Positions 8,790-17,323 of a DNA stretch of 64,000 nucleotides are shown here, in pieces; the stretch's first letter is position 1, and each line of letters begins with the position of its first letter. The stretch comes from Caballeronia glebae (GTDB taxonomy: Bacteria > Pseudomonadota > Gammaproteobacteria > Burkholderiales > Burkholderiaceae). The stretch is from positions 1-64,000 of the forward strand of contig NZ_FCOJ02000034.1 of the NCBI RefSeq assembly GCF_001545035.1. Reading direction: 5' to 3'. The notes beneath the pieces were generated by a model. The model did not search any database and was not told the DNA's origin. It worked only from the letters and a program-made list of their open reading frames with translations. Made by a program: the position numbers and the translations under genes.

Positions 8790-10091
8790 TTACGCCATGG
8801 CCTGCAATGCGCGCTTCTGACGCCACGCGGGCCCAGCACAGTTGAACAGTACGCTGCGCGGTTCGGCCAGGCGCAGCCGGGTAGCAGCCGCCGAGCGTTG
8901 CCGCTGGGTGCCGCTCCTCAAGACTTCGATGCATTGCGTCCTGGTTGGCGGCGCGCCCATCAGATGACACACGTTGCCCGGCATGCGCGCCTTGTTCGCC
9001 GCCCACCACGCATGCGCCTTGTCGGGATCGGGCCACGGCACGTCGTCGTCTTCGTCGTTCGTGTCGTCGTCATCCGCCATTGCGGAGGGCGGACATTCGA
9101 GCCTGAGCGCGCCAAGATCCGCGCCCGTGATGAGACTGAAGCTCTCACCCGCGAGCCGCGCGAAGCGCGCATCGCCCATTTGACCGATCAGCCATTGCAC
9201 GTAACGCGGATCGCCAATGAAACCCATGGTGCGAATCGATCTGCGCGCGCCTTCCGGTCGTGCCGCGAGTCGTTCGAGCCAGCGACGCGCGTCCTCGGCC
9301 GGCAGACCCATCGCCGCGAGCGCGAGCGCAGCGTCGCCGCACGCCGATGCCGTAAGCGAGATATCGCGAACGACCGCGAGCGCCGCCCGCCGATCGCCGA
9401 GCATCAGCGCGGAGCAAGCAGCATGAAAACGACAGGACGCGTCGGGGTCGTCGAGATGGAGCAGACATGCGTCGAGCAGATCGACGCGGCCAATTTCGCC
9501 GACGCAACGCAGCGCGCGGGCCCGCAAGACGGCGTCTTCCGACATGAGCGCCGCGTCGAGACGACCTTTCGGATCCACGCGATGCTGCGCGCAAGCTGCG
9601 AGCCCGGTGAGTCGCGCGGCCGGATCATCGCTCGCGAGCAGCGTCGATACGACACCGGCGAGCCGGCTGGCGCTCACCCAGCCGAAGGCCGAATGGAGAC
9701 CCGCGCGAGTATCGGGCACAGCCTCGCCGAGTCCGATCAGCCGCAGAATCGCCGGGATCGAGCGCCCCTCGATGCAGCAGATGGCCGCGGTAAACAGCTC
9801 TCCCTTGGCCGTGCGCTCGAGCGCCCGAATGCCCGCGCGCACGCCTTCGCTGCCCGCCACGGCGACGCCGTCGAGGTGTGCCGCGATGCGCTCGTCGAGT
9901 CGTGCGAGATCGGGAAGTCGCACATGCGGCGCGCGCACGAGGCGCGAGCGAATCCGCCGCAGCGCGGCGGCGTCCTCAACATGTTGCTCCAGCACGCGCA
10001 AAAGGACGCCACTTGCGCTGTCCGCGACCGGCTTGACCGGCGGTCGCCGACAGGGCGCGTGAGGCCACATCGAAGCCATGGCGACGCGCAT
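8790..10091 (-). CDS. TIGR02270 family protein, T6SS accessory
   Basis: 433 residues, beginning at an ATG within a TAATG overlap with the DUF6484 stop codon. It is composed of alanine/leucine-rich helical repeats resembling HEAT repeats (AALRRIRSRLVRAPHVRLPD, ARALRCVGEIGRVDLLDACL), an acidic linker at ~350-365 (DDDDTNDEDDD) and a conserved C-terminal segment (WWAANKARM, GAPPTRTQCIEVLRSGTQRQ). This arrangement fits TIGR02270, a conserved family of VgrG islands. Molecular role unknown; a scaffold in effector assembly is plausible. Confidence 0.8.
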   Translation of the reverse strand: MRVAMASMWPHAPCRRPPVKPVADSASGVLLRVLEQHVEDAAALRRIRSRLVRAPHVRLPDLARLDERIAAHLDGVAVAGSEGVRAGIRALERTAKGELFTAAICCIEGRSIPAILRLIGLGEAVPDTRAGLHSAFGWVSASRLAGVVSTLLASDDPAARLTGLAACAQHRVDPKGRLDAALMSEDAVLRARALRCVGEIGRVDLLDACLLHLDDPDASCRFHAACSALMLGDRRAALAVVRDISLTASACGDAALALAAMGLPAEDARRWLERLAARPEGARRSIRTMGFIGDPRYVQWLIGQMGDARFARLAGESFSLITGADLGALRLECPPSAMADDDDTNDEDDDVPWPDPDKAHAWWAANKARMPGNVCHLMGAPPTRTQCIEVLRSGTQRQRSAAATRLRLAEPRSVLFNCAGPAWRQKRALQAMA

Positions 10092-10558
10092 TAGTTGATC
10101 TGCACCGATCCACCGATGATGCGATGGGTGCCGGACGCACTGCTAGATACGCTGGTTCCGCGTATCCGCACATATCCGTCGCGCGTGAGCGTGATGCTCG
10201 CCTTTCCGCAGCGCAGCACCAATTCCTCTTTCGCCGTCAGCACGAGTCGCCTGCCGTCGACGTCGACTTCGACTTGCGCGGGCGTATCGTCGAACGGCCA
10301 GGATTCGCCGCCGAGCAGACAGCCGATGATGATCGGACGTATCGGATCGCCTGCCTCGAACATCAGCGCGACCCGACGGCCGATGTGTAGGCCGCGCAGA
10401 TCCGCGACCGTTCGTGCGACGAGCGCCGCGCCCGTCGGCTGGCCAGGGTAGAGGACCAGCGGGGAGGCATCGTCGGCATTGATTCCGACCAACTCTCCGA
10501 TCCGCACGCCATCGATGGCCGGACAGGGGCCCTGGTCGAGAAAATCGCGTCCGCTCAT
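10091..10558 (-). CDS. DUF6484 domain protein, first gene of the T6SS accessory cluster
   Basis: 155 residues from ATG 10558, preceded by AAAGGAGATTGTT, a good ribosome-binding site; a frame to 10618 without such a site is rejected. The core reads IGELVGINADDASPLVLYPG, AALVARTVADL, GRRVALMFEAGDPIRPIIIG, then DVDGRRLVLTAKEELVLRCG and SITLTRDGYVRIRGT, which I recognise as DUF6484 with a beta-helical, VgrG-tip-like C-terminus. It ends in the TAATG overlap with the TIGR02270 gene. No vgrG is found within 600 bp upstream, which is unusual for this gene. Confidence 0.75.
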   Translation of the reverse strand: MSGRDFLDQGPCPAIDGVRIGELVGINADDASPLVLYPGQPTGAALVARTVADLRGLHIGRRVALMFEAGDPIRPIIIGCLLGGESWPFDDTPAQVEVDVDGRRLVLTAKEELVLRCGKASITLTRDGYVRIRGTSVSSSASGTHRIIGGSVQIN

Positions 10559-11160
10559 AACAATCTCCTTTCGATTTGACTGTAAGACGAGCGACGCGGC
10601 ATCAATTGCAAAGTCCATATTCCGCTTCTACGGCTTGTCCTGGCGATCGGTGTTCGACCGGTGCCAAAACACACGACATTCCAGCTCTTCGGAAAGCCAG
10701 TCCTGAAAGCCTTTCATCTTCGCCACATCCACCCGATGACTCAAGCAGGTTCAACTTACCCACTCACATTTCAGCCCGTCTAACCGGGGATCGAGGGCAA
10801 TAACGGTGATTTCTATGCATCCACCGGATGGGATGCCTGTACCGGGCTGGGTCGGCCGGATGGCACGAAGGTGTAAGGTGCAGTGAGGTGACACTGAACG
10901 GCATGCATGCGCTGCCTTGAGTTGCGCAAGCACGAGCCCGTCTTCATTAAGGGCGAAGAAGCCGGCTACGTCGCGTCGAAAACTTCCCGAAGGGCCGAGC
11001 TTGGTGAGCTAGTTAGGTCACGACGTGGGCACGAAGGCCTTCGAAATCCACTCGTATCGTCTATGATCATTGGACGCGCTCGCAGCCGGTCTCCCGCCGG
11101 TTGGCCTGCTTCGCTCGCACGACGACGTGTTCCGCAGCCCCAACAATAAGGGAACAGACC
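10559..11160. other. Intergenic between T6SS cluster and glucoamylase
   Basis: Divergent promoter region. A 34-codon minus-strand frame (about 10651-10730, containing KMKGFQDWLSEELEC) precedes the DUF6484 gene but is too short to support. Nothing else is recognised, and in particular no vgrG remnant is visible. Confidence 0.5.
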
Positions 11161-13608
11161 ATGGCAGAGCTACTTGACTCGAATCAGACTCCGGGCGCGC
11201 CGGGCAACCCACTAAGTTGGAGCCGCGCGGACAAAGACGCCGTCGGCACGGCGTACTCGCTTTCCAGCCAGGTCTGGTACACCTCGGCCGGCGGCGTTGT
11301 TACGGAGATCTACTTTCCGGATGTCGACACCCCTCAGGTTCGCGACTTCCAGTTCATTATCACCGACGGCGCGACCTTCTATCACGACGCGCAGAACGAC
11401 TTCGACCACCAATGCGAGTGGCCCGACGCGCCTGCCCTATCCTTCCGAATTACATCTCGCGCGAGAGACCAGCCTTACGTCATCGTGCAGGACGTAATAG
11501 CCGAAAAGGGTTCGCCGTGCGTGTTGGTTCGCGTGACACTGCAAGGTGATCAGGCATTCCTCGACAAACTGCACATCTATGCGTTGCTGGCGCCTCACGT
11601 GGGCGGGTATGGCGCAGGCAACGTCGCGCACCGAGCCAGCACCGCGAATGGCGATCGTCTGGTCGCAACGCGCGGCAACTACTGGCTCGCAATGGGCGCG
11701 GACTGCGGGTTCGGTATGACGAGTTGCGGCTTCGTTGGTGTGAATGACGGCTGGACCGACATCATTGCCAACCGGCGCTTGCCGGTCTGGAATTACGACG
11801 CAGCAAAGGGCGGATACGTCGCGCTCACCGCGGAGATAGATCGCGCGGGAGAGAACCAGTTCGTGGTGGCGCTTGCGTTCTGCGTCGACGAGCCGACGGA
11901 CATTACCGCCAGCACACCCAACAAGGCGCTGATCGCCGTTTCCGAGGCGCTGGCCTATCCCTTTGACGACCCTTCGAGCACATATAGCCACCGGGGCGTG
12001 TTCCTTGAAGGTTGGCACGGCGCGGTCGAAGCACCGTTTAAGCCCACGGCGGGCGTCACGAGCGACGGCGATGCGCTCTTCGAGCTGAGCCGCAACGTTT
12101 TGCTTGCGCATGAAGATAAGACGGCCAACGGCGCGTTCGTGGCGTCCCTCAGCATCCCGTGGGGCGAGATAGTGCGGGATCTCGCTGCCGGCTACCACAT
12201 GGTTTGGCCACGGGATATGTGCCAAAGTGCGCTGGCATTGCTTGCCGCCGGCGCCCAAGATCCGCCCCTTCGCGGACTCATGTTTCTCGTTGCATCGCAA
12301 TCGAAACATGGAAGCTTCCCGCAGAAATTTTTTATCGACGGGAACCCGTGGCTGCCAGACGCCAAGCAGCTCGATGAATACTCGTTTCCCATCATCCTCG
12401 CCTACCACCTGCGCGAGGCTAATCTGCTAGGCCAGTTCGATCCCGCCGCGATGGTATTAGCCGCAGCCGGCGCGTTGATCGCGAACGGTCCCATGACTAC
12501 GCAGGAGCGTTGGGAAGAACAGGAAGGCTATTCCCCGTCGACACTCGCCACGAACATCGCCGCGTTGGTCTGTGCGGCACAATGGGCCGATGCTGCAACC
12601 GCTCAATTCCTTCTTGAGTATGCGGACTTTTTGGAAGCGCATCTTGAGCCATGGTGCGTGACCACGCAAGGCACACTCGTTCCTGGGATCACACAGCACT
12701 ACATTCGGATCTTGCCGACCCACAACAGTGGCGGCTTCATTTTTCCGGAAGATCCGAACACCGCCACAATACAGATGCGAGGCTACGGCGGCCAAGCTAA
12801 CACCGTCGTGGATGCAGGCTTCCTCGAACTCGTGCGCTATGGCGTTCGCGCCGCGAATGACCCAATCATCGTCGACTCTGTCAAGGTAGTCGATGCCGTC
12901 ATAAGCAAAACGCTGCCACAAGGCCCGGCCTTCTATCGGTACAACCACGACCAATACGGCCAGGGGAATGACGGGCAGGCCTGGTACGACGGCGCGCCTT
13001 TCGGAAAGGGTCGCCCTTGGCCGCTACTCTCCGGGGAGCGCGGCCACTACGAACTCGCCGCCGGTGGCGATGCGACGACCTATCTCCGCGCGCTGGAGCA
13101 GTTCGCGGGGCCGCGCGGGTTGCTTCCCGAGCAAGTGTGGGATATGCCGGATCTGGCAAATACGAGCTTCGTGCTTGGAGGTCCGACCGGCTCAGCGATG
13201 CCGCTTGCGTGGGCGCACGCCGAATACATCAAGCTTGTCCGTTCCGTCTCTGACGGGCGCGTTTTCGACCGCCTCGATGTGGTGGCGGAGCGATATCAGG
13301 CTCAACCCGGTCAGCCGCCGCGTGCTCGCCGCGATATCGAAGTCTGGAACTTCGCCCGTCCGGTGCCGACTGTTGCCGCCGGAAAGACACTCCGCATCAA
13401 CCTACCCTCGCCTTTTAGCCTCCACTGGTCGAGCGACGACTGGGCCACATCAAAAGACCAGGGAGCCACGCAGACGGCCGTCGGCATCTACTATGTAGAT
13501 CTCGCAACACAAGCAGCTGAGGCCGGCACTTCGCGGGTATTCACTTTCTTTCTCGTCGACAAGCAGCGCTGGCAAGGAGCGAACTATTCCGTCGCCCTGC
13601 GCCCCTGA
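11161..13608 (+). CDS. Glucan 1,4-alpha-glucosidase (GH15 glucoamylase)
   Basis: 815 residues from ATG 11161, since upstream codons in the frame have no similarity. An N-terminal super-beta-sandwich like the glucodextranase N domain (AYSLSSQVWYTSAGGVVTEI, PQVRDFQFIITDG, ~1-270) precedes an (alpha/alpha)6 GH15 barrel (~290-680). Conserved pieces are WPRDMCQSALALLAAG, WEEQEGYSPSTLATN with the presumed general acid Glu near 451, and PWPLLSGERGHYELAAG with the presumed base Glu near 626. A C-terminal beta domain follows. No signal peptide, so probably cytosolic trimming of alpha-glucans from the non-reducing end. It is a single-gene unit. Confidence 0.9.
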   Translation: MAELLDSNQTPGAPGNPLSWSRADKDAVGTAYSLSSQVWYTSAGGVVTEIYFPDVDTPQVRDFQFIITDGATFYHDAQNDFDHQCEWPDAPALSFRITSRARDQPYVIVQDVIAEKGSPCVLVRVTLQGDQAFLDKLHIYALLAPHVGGYGAGNVAHRASTANGDRLVATRGNYWLAMGADCGFGMTSCGFVGVNDGWTDIIANRRLPVWNYDAAKGGYVALTAEIDRAGENQFVVALAFCVDEPTDITASTPNKALIAVSEALAYPFDDPSSTYSHRGVFLEGWHGAVEAPFKPTAGVTSDGDALFELSRNVLLAHEDKTANGAFVASLSIPWGEIVRDLAAGYHMVWPRDMCQSALALLAAGAQDPPLRGLMFLVASQSKHGSFPQKFFIDGNPWLPDAKQLDEYSFPIILAYHLREANLLGQFDPAAMVLAAAGALIANGPMTTQERWEEQEGYSPSTLATNIAALVCAAQWADAATAQFLLEYADFLEAHLEPWCVTTQGTLVPGITQHYIRILPTHNSGGFIFPEDPNTATIQMRGYGGQANTVVDAGFLELVRYGVRAANDPIIVDSVKVVDAVISKTLPQGPAFYRYNHDQYGQGNDGQAWYDGAPFGKGRPWPLLSGERGHYELAAGGDATTYLRALEQFAGPRGLLPEQVWDMPDLANTSFVLGGPTGSAMPLAWAHAEYIKLVRSVSDGRVFDRLDVVAERYQAQPGQPPRARRDIEVWNFARPVPTVAAGKTLRINLPSPFSLHWSSDDWATSKDQGATQTAVGIYYVDLATQAAEAGTSRVFTFFLVDKQRWQGANYSVALRP

Positions 13609-13618
13609 AATGGGGCGC
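13599..13618 (+). terminator. Hairpin over the glucoamylase stop codon
   Basis: GCGCCCC (13599-13605) pairs with GGGGCGC (13612-13618) across a six-base loop containing the TGA stop. The stem is strong but no T-tract follows, so intrinsic termination is uncertain. Confidence 0.4.
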
Positions 13619-14210
13619 TCGGCGATTCGCTACTTCATGACGGTTGCGCCCGATGCGCCGCTCGCAGAACTCTCCGCGGAAGCGCCTGATACGGGCTTAT
13701 CGCGGAGCTGCTTCACCAATCCAGCGTCAGGTTTCTCGAGCTTCCCAAGCCGACCCTCAAGAGTCAGACAGGCGGGCTGTGCGAGCGTCTCATTCCTGGG
13801 CGACTTGAGACTTCTGGCAACACGGCAAGTTGTCACAGCTCGAGGCCTGCAAGTAACACATGGCATAATGCGCCGCACTCATCTTCACCAGATCAATATC
13901 GAATCGTCGGCCTTATGCTGAGCTGTTTCTGTCGGAAGCTGGGCTCCTTTCTGGGATTGCTAACAATCCTGATGGTGACGCTCGCGCCGATGGTTTCGCA
14001 CGCACTGGCTGACGCACCTTCGACAACGGAGTCTCATCGATCGACCAGTCCCGCTTGAGCGTGACAATATACAGTAACCGCAGGGCGGCAGTGGCCACCA
14101 CCAGCGTGCTCCGAGCTCGCTGCTCGACCTCGATCAGATGGATCTGATAAGAGCGAATCTCTTCAGAGCCTAGTAGCGCACGCGAGCGTCCACGAGATGT
14201 GACGTTGTGA
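13619..14210. other. Region with no supported gene
   Basis: An 82-codon minus-strand frame (13630-13878, cysteine-containing N-terminus, serine/alanine-rich C-terminus) is the only candidate, and I see no similarity or ribosome-binding site. The rest is probably decayed sequence downstream of the SDR relic. Confidence 0.4.
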
Positions 14211-14480
14211 TCAGAGCTTCGATCCGCCGTCCACATGCAAGATATCGCCGGTGATCGAGCGCGCTTCGTCGGATGCTCGTTCACCGCGAGCAGGTTGTCG
14301 AACTGTTCGACTGTCGTTTCTTCAATTGTCGCCGAGCCGGACATGGCGGCGTGGGCAACCAGTATGTCGAGGCGGCCGCCGACGATCACGCGCGTCCGTT
14401 GCGCGAGCAGATGTCGACCCTGCGCAGCGTGCGGGTCGGCAGCAATCTTCTCGGACGTGCCTCCTGCTTGCTTCGCTATT
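14211..14480 (-). pseudogene. Short-chain dehydrogenase/reductase (SDR) relic with internal deletion
   Basis: One minus-strand frame keeps an SDR mid-N-terminal segment (GGRLDILVAHAAMSGSATIE then TTVEQFDNLLAVN). Another frame carries the end of the same family (SDEARSITGDILHVDGGSKL, stop TCA/TGA at 14211-14213). The N-terminal Rossmann glycine motif and the whole catalytic S-Y-K middle are missing. The frame also changes at the join, so this cannot be a functional oxidoreductase. Confidence 0.75.
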
Positions 14481-15037
14481 GTCACGCCTGTATCGGCACG
14501 TTGAACCGATGGCTTTTTGCTTTGGGAACGTTTCTTTTGCTGCGAAATCCGCGCTCGCCTTCACGCGGAATGCGCACGGTCGGGCTGCCGCTTCGACGAG
14601 ACCGTGCTTCGCATCCGCATTCGCAATTGCAATTGCAATTGCAATTGCAAGAATCCTCCTTTTGCTGCCCGATGGCTGCGCAATTCCCCTGTGCCAATCT
14701 CGCGCGGCACAGGACTCGAGCGCAGCACAACCTTGAGGAAGCGTCGGCTAGGTCCTTGCCTCACCGCTTCCTGCAGCACGCTGTCGAGTTGAACGCCGTG
14801 CGGGGCTGTCTGAGACAGACGCACCTCTCTTTCAAAATCATTCGCATGAGTTCGTTCTAGATGACGCGCGGTGAATTTGGAGCCCATTGAGGTTCCAGCA
14901 GAGTCGCTGTCGACACGGCAGCGCAGTCGGTGCAGGCTTCGCGGCGACGCGCAAACCGACTGAGTTTCGCCGCGGAACGCCGCATTGTCGATCTTTGCAA
15001 TTCTGGCTCAGACCAAATCAATCGGGAGGTGCAGGCC
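14481..15037. other. Intergenic with hexanucleotide repeat, no supported gene
   Basis: Frames on both strands overlap a GCAATT microsatellite and encode low-complexity peptides (NCNCNC or LQLQLQ). None has a recognisable domain. The last ~100 bp is the leader of the small gene starting at 15038. Confidence 0.5.
14623..14650. repeat. GCAATT tandem hexamer, about 4.7 copies
   Basis: Four perfect GCAATT units and a partial fifth. Each unit junction forms the self-complementary CAATTG. Such tracts vary in copy number by slippage. It lies outside any supported gene. Confidence 0.95.
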
Positions 15038-15235
15038 ATGTCATCACCGAAGTTACCAGCAGGCGACGAGCGCGTTTCCTTGGGACAAAAGTCGCAAGAG
15101 ACGGGCGATGTCCTGATTCACAAATCGGGACAGGAAAGCGTCGCTGACTACGATGCGCGCCAAGCCGCGCCAAGCAAGAAGCACGCGCACAAACCTGTCG
15201 TACGCGACCATTCGAAGGGAGGCTCTCATGCTTAA
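15038..15235 (+). CDS. Small hydrophilic hypothetical protein, coupled to DUF1036 gene
   Basis: 65 residues from ATG 15038, with CGGGAGGTG nine bases upstream. The product (MSSPKLPAGDERVSLGQKSQ through VLIHKSGQES to a histidine/lysine-rich tail) is charged, with no membrane segment and no recognised family. Its TAA (15233-15235) overlaps the ATG of the DUF1036 gene by eight bases, so the two are probably co-translated. Confidence 0.6.
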   Translation: MSSPKLPAGDERVSLGQKSQETGDVLIHKSGQESVADYDARQAAPSKKHAHKPVVRDHSKGGSHA

Positions 15236-15593
15236 GTTTGTCAATGCGACAACTCAGGATATCTGGGTGTCTTACATGTTTTATTCACCGGACGTGTGCT
15301 CGGACGAAGGCGGCAATTGGCAAGCGATTGGCTGGTATCACATGGCGCCCGGCGGCAGCACCGTTCCATACGCGAACGATCTCGATGACGTGCATAATCG
15401 CTACTGGTGTTACTACGCGGAGAATGCGGATCGAAGCGTGGTCTGGGCTGGTCCCTACTCAGTCTACGCCCCGGAAAACGGGGCCGCTTTCAACCGCTGC
15501 TACCAGATTGGAGACACGGCGTCGCGCATCATCGGCATGCGATTATTCGACGTCGGGGATAATGACAATTTCACCATGACGCTCACGCGGTAG
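15228..15593 (+). CDS. DUF1036-like protein
   Basis: 121 residues from ATG 15228 (AAGGGAGG seven bases upstream). The sequence begins LKFVNATTQDIWVSYMFYSP and has the pattern of DUF1036: NWQAIGWYHMAPGGSTVPY, then YWCYYAENADRSVVWAGPYS. Conserved tryptophans and tyrosines suggest a small beta-sandwich. Members are often secreted, but no signal peptide is visible here. Function unknown; possibly a cell-surface or effector-like protein. The eight-base overlap with the upstream small gene suggests the two proteins work together. Confidence 0.75.
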   Translation: MLKFVNATTQDIWVSYMFYSPDVCSDEGGNWQAIGWYHMAPGGSTVPYANDLDDVHNRYWCYYAENADRSVVWAGPYSVYAPENGAAFNRCYQIGDTASRIIGMRLFDVGDNDNFTMTLTR

Positions 15594-16012
15594 TTCGGCT
15601 TCAGGCGGTTTGAGCGATCATCGGACGCTGCGGCATATCTCCTGCCGCAGCGGAAAAGCGATGGGTTTCGTCGCGCCAAGGCGACTTCGTGAATGATAGT
15701 GATATCGTGAGGATCGCCTACAGCACGAAGGAATATCATCTCGAGCGGCTGATCGATCGAGTTGCCTGGGTCGTGCATCTGTCCTTGGCGACAATAAGAA
15801 TGAGTTCAATGCCGCCCATGAAAATGCGGCACAAGGAAAGTCCTTGAGTCTAGACATTGGCCGGCTAGCGCGCTCGATTGCCCGATGGTCTGAGCCCGCA
15901 AGGAAACTGCCATTCAGAGCTGCTAGCCAGCGGGGAGCGCTTTAAAAATTCTCGGATGCTTTTTACAATACGCCTCGGCTCGTCAGCAATATCGCGGGTG
16001 GCTGTGTTCTCC
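15594..16012. other. Intergenic, nothing recognised
   Basis: Only short shadow frames. No hairpin with a T-tract was noticed immediately after the DUF1036 gene. Confidence 0.5.
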
Positions 16013-16243
16013 TTAGAATCGCGCGTGGCTCCGCTGCGTAGTACCATCATTCGCGAGCAATAAGCTGGCGAGGATCGTCGCAAGCAGGAACCGACCTAAC
16101 GACGGATAGACACGAAGAACATCGACGGTAAAGGCCCTGCAATACAGAGAGAGGCCGTAGTGTCGCAGGAGTTCCATAGCCTGCCCGGGCACGCTCTGGC
16201 CTCCCAGCAGAATGTGCAGTTCGTCGAAGGCTTTGTCCATCAT
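16013..16243 (-). CDS. Small hypothetical protein
   Basis: 76 residues from ATG 16243, with AAAGGAACC just upstream. The N-terminal half is helical and amphipathic (DKAFDELHILLGGQSVPGQA, MELLRHYGLSLYCRAF). A hydrophobic stretch near the C-terminus (LLATILASLLLA) could be a membrane anchor. No family recognised. The ribosome-binding site and a sensible composition are the only support. Confidence 0.4.
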   Translation of the reverse strand: MMDKAFDELHILLGGQSVPGQAMELLRHYGLSLYCRAFTVDVLRVYPSLGRFLLATILASLLLANDGTTQRSHARF

Positions 16244-16626
16244 GGTTCCTTTTAGCGTCGCTTTCCTATGGGATCCGCTAAGAATTTTGCAGCCGATCAT
16301 TTAGCCAGTTTCGACGACTTCGCCGACATACGGACATGAGCGCGTCGAACAGGTGACGAAGCTTTTACGCTCATAACGTGTAAAGGCGACGAACGTCGTC
16401 CGTGGACGTGAAGTCGCACCTCACGGAAGCGCGCGTTCGTTAGCATGCGCCACAATTAGACAGGCCTCGAAACATGGCATGCATTGCGTCTTGCACGCTC
16501 TCATTTCCTTCGAGAGAAACCCGGAGGTACTCGCTCTATTTACACGAATCTTTCAACATTCACGTGTGCGACTTTTATCGATAGACTTTTTTATGGGACA
16601 TAACGCTTTCCGTACTGGGGTTGAAA
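16244..16626. other. Intergenic, nothing recognised
   Basis: AT-richer than the surroundings around 16540-16600, which may be promoter-like, but no clear element can be assigned. Confidence 0.45.
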
Positions 16627-17007
16627 TTACTGGGAAACTTGTCTCAACTTTAGTTCGTTTGACGGCGGGATATCGGTCCCGCCGGAAGACGGCAAGGCAT
16701 TGTCCGATTGTTGCGCGACGGGCGGCTCGGTATCTGGCAGCGGTAGCGGCAGATTCGCGGACACGTTCGCGCCAGCGGATCCTTCGCTGTTCGATCTGTC
16801 GCCAACGGGGAAAACAGGAGCGGGATCGGTTGCGGCGGACTCGCCGATTGCGGGCTGGTTGATGCTCGGGTCGGCGGTGCCGCCGCATCCGGCCAACGCG
16901 AACGTAAGCGTGGCTATCGCCGATGCGGCAAGCATCCCCATGCGCCAATGCGCAGGCCTAATTAAAAGCTCGTCTTCAGCGCGGCACGCGCTGACATCGT
17001 TCTTCAT
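16627..17007 (-). CDS. Proline-rich outer-membrane-type lipoprotein
   Basis: 126 residues from ATG 17007, with GGAGAGCACC directly upstream. After a charged N-terminus, residues ~24-41 form a hydrophobic signal (MGMLAASAIATLTFALAGC) ending in a lipobox L-A-G-C, so Cys41 is probably lipidated. The mature region is low complexity, rich in Pro, Ala, Ser and Asp. Divergently oriented to the secreted serine protease gene. Function unknown. Confidence 0.7.
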   Translation of the reverse strand: MKNDVSACRAEDELLIRPAHWRMGMLAASAIATLTFALAGCGGTADPSINQPAIGESAATDPAPVFPVGDRSNSEGSAGANVSANLPLPLPDTEPPVAQQSDNALPSSGGTDIPPSNELKLRQVSQ

Positions 17008-17323
17008 GGTGCTCTCCTTCGGTTTCGTTGAAGTGCGCTACAGCATCGAAGACGATGTTGCGGCCGCGATTTCGAAGGGGCGCGCTCATTTGTTTCGCTA
17101 ATAAAGCACGCATTATTCAAATTCTGTCGGTACACGTCGTCCTCAATCCTGAGTGGCTCGACGCGATGCGCCCACATCGGCGTTCGCAGCGACTTACGAC
17201 TTGATCTCGTTCGTCATCCGAGTCGGAGACTACCGAGATGCGCAGGTCGCCGCACGGCAACGCCTACTCGGCGTACGGTTGCGGCGGATGATTTCACGTT
17301 CGACCAAACAACAGGTGACGACG
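17008..17323. other. Divergent promoter region of lipoprotein and serine protease genes
   Basis: The protease frame is open back to 17153 but upstream codons look non-coding. The region presumably holds both promoters; no specific box can be assigned with confidence. Confidence 0.4.

Noticed and set aside
7489..8820. 443-codon plus-strand open frame
   Set aside because: Antisense to the DUF2169 gene; no domain and no ribosome-binding site.
8613..10094. 493-codon plus-strand open frame
   Set aside because: Antisense to TIGR02270; compositional shadow.
13630..13878. 82-codon minus frame with cysteine-rich start, considered as an Rz1-like or small lipoprotein gene
   Set aside because: No lipobox, no ribosome-binding site, no partner gene.
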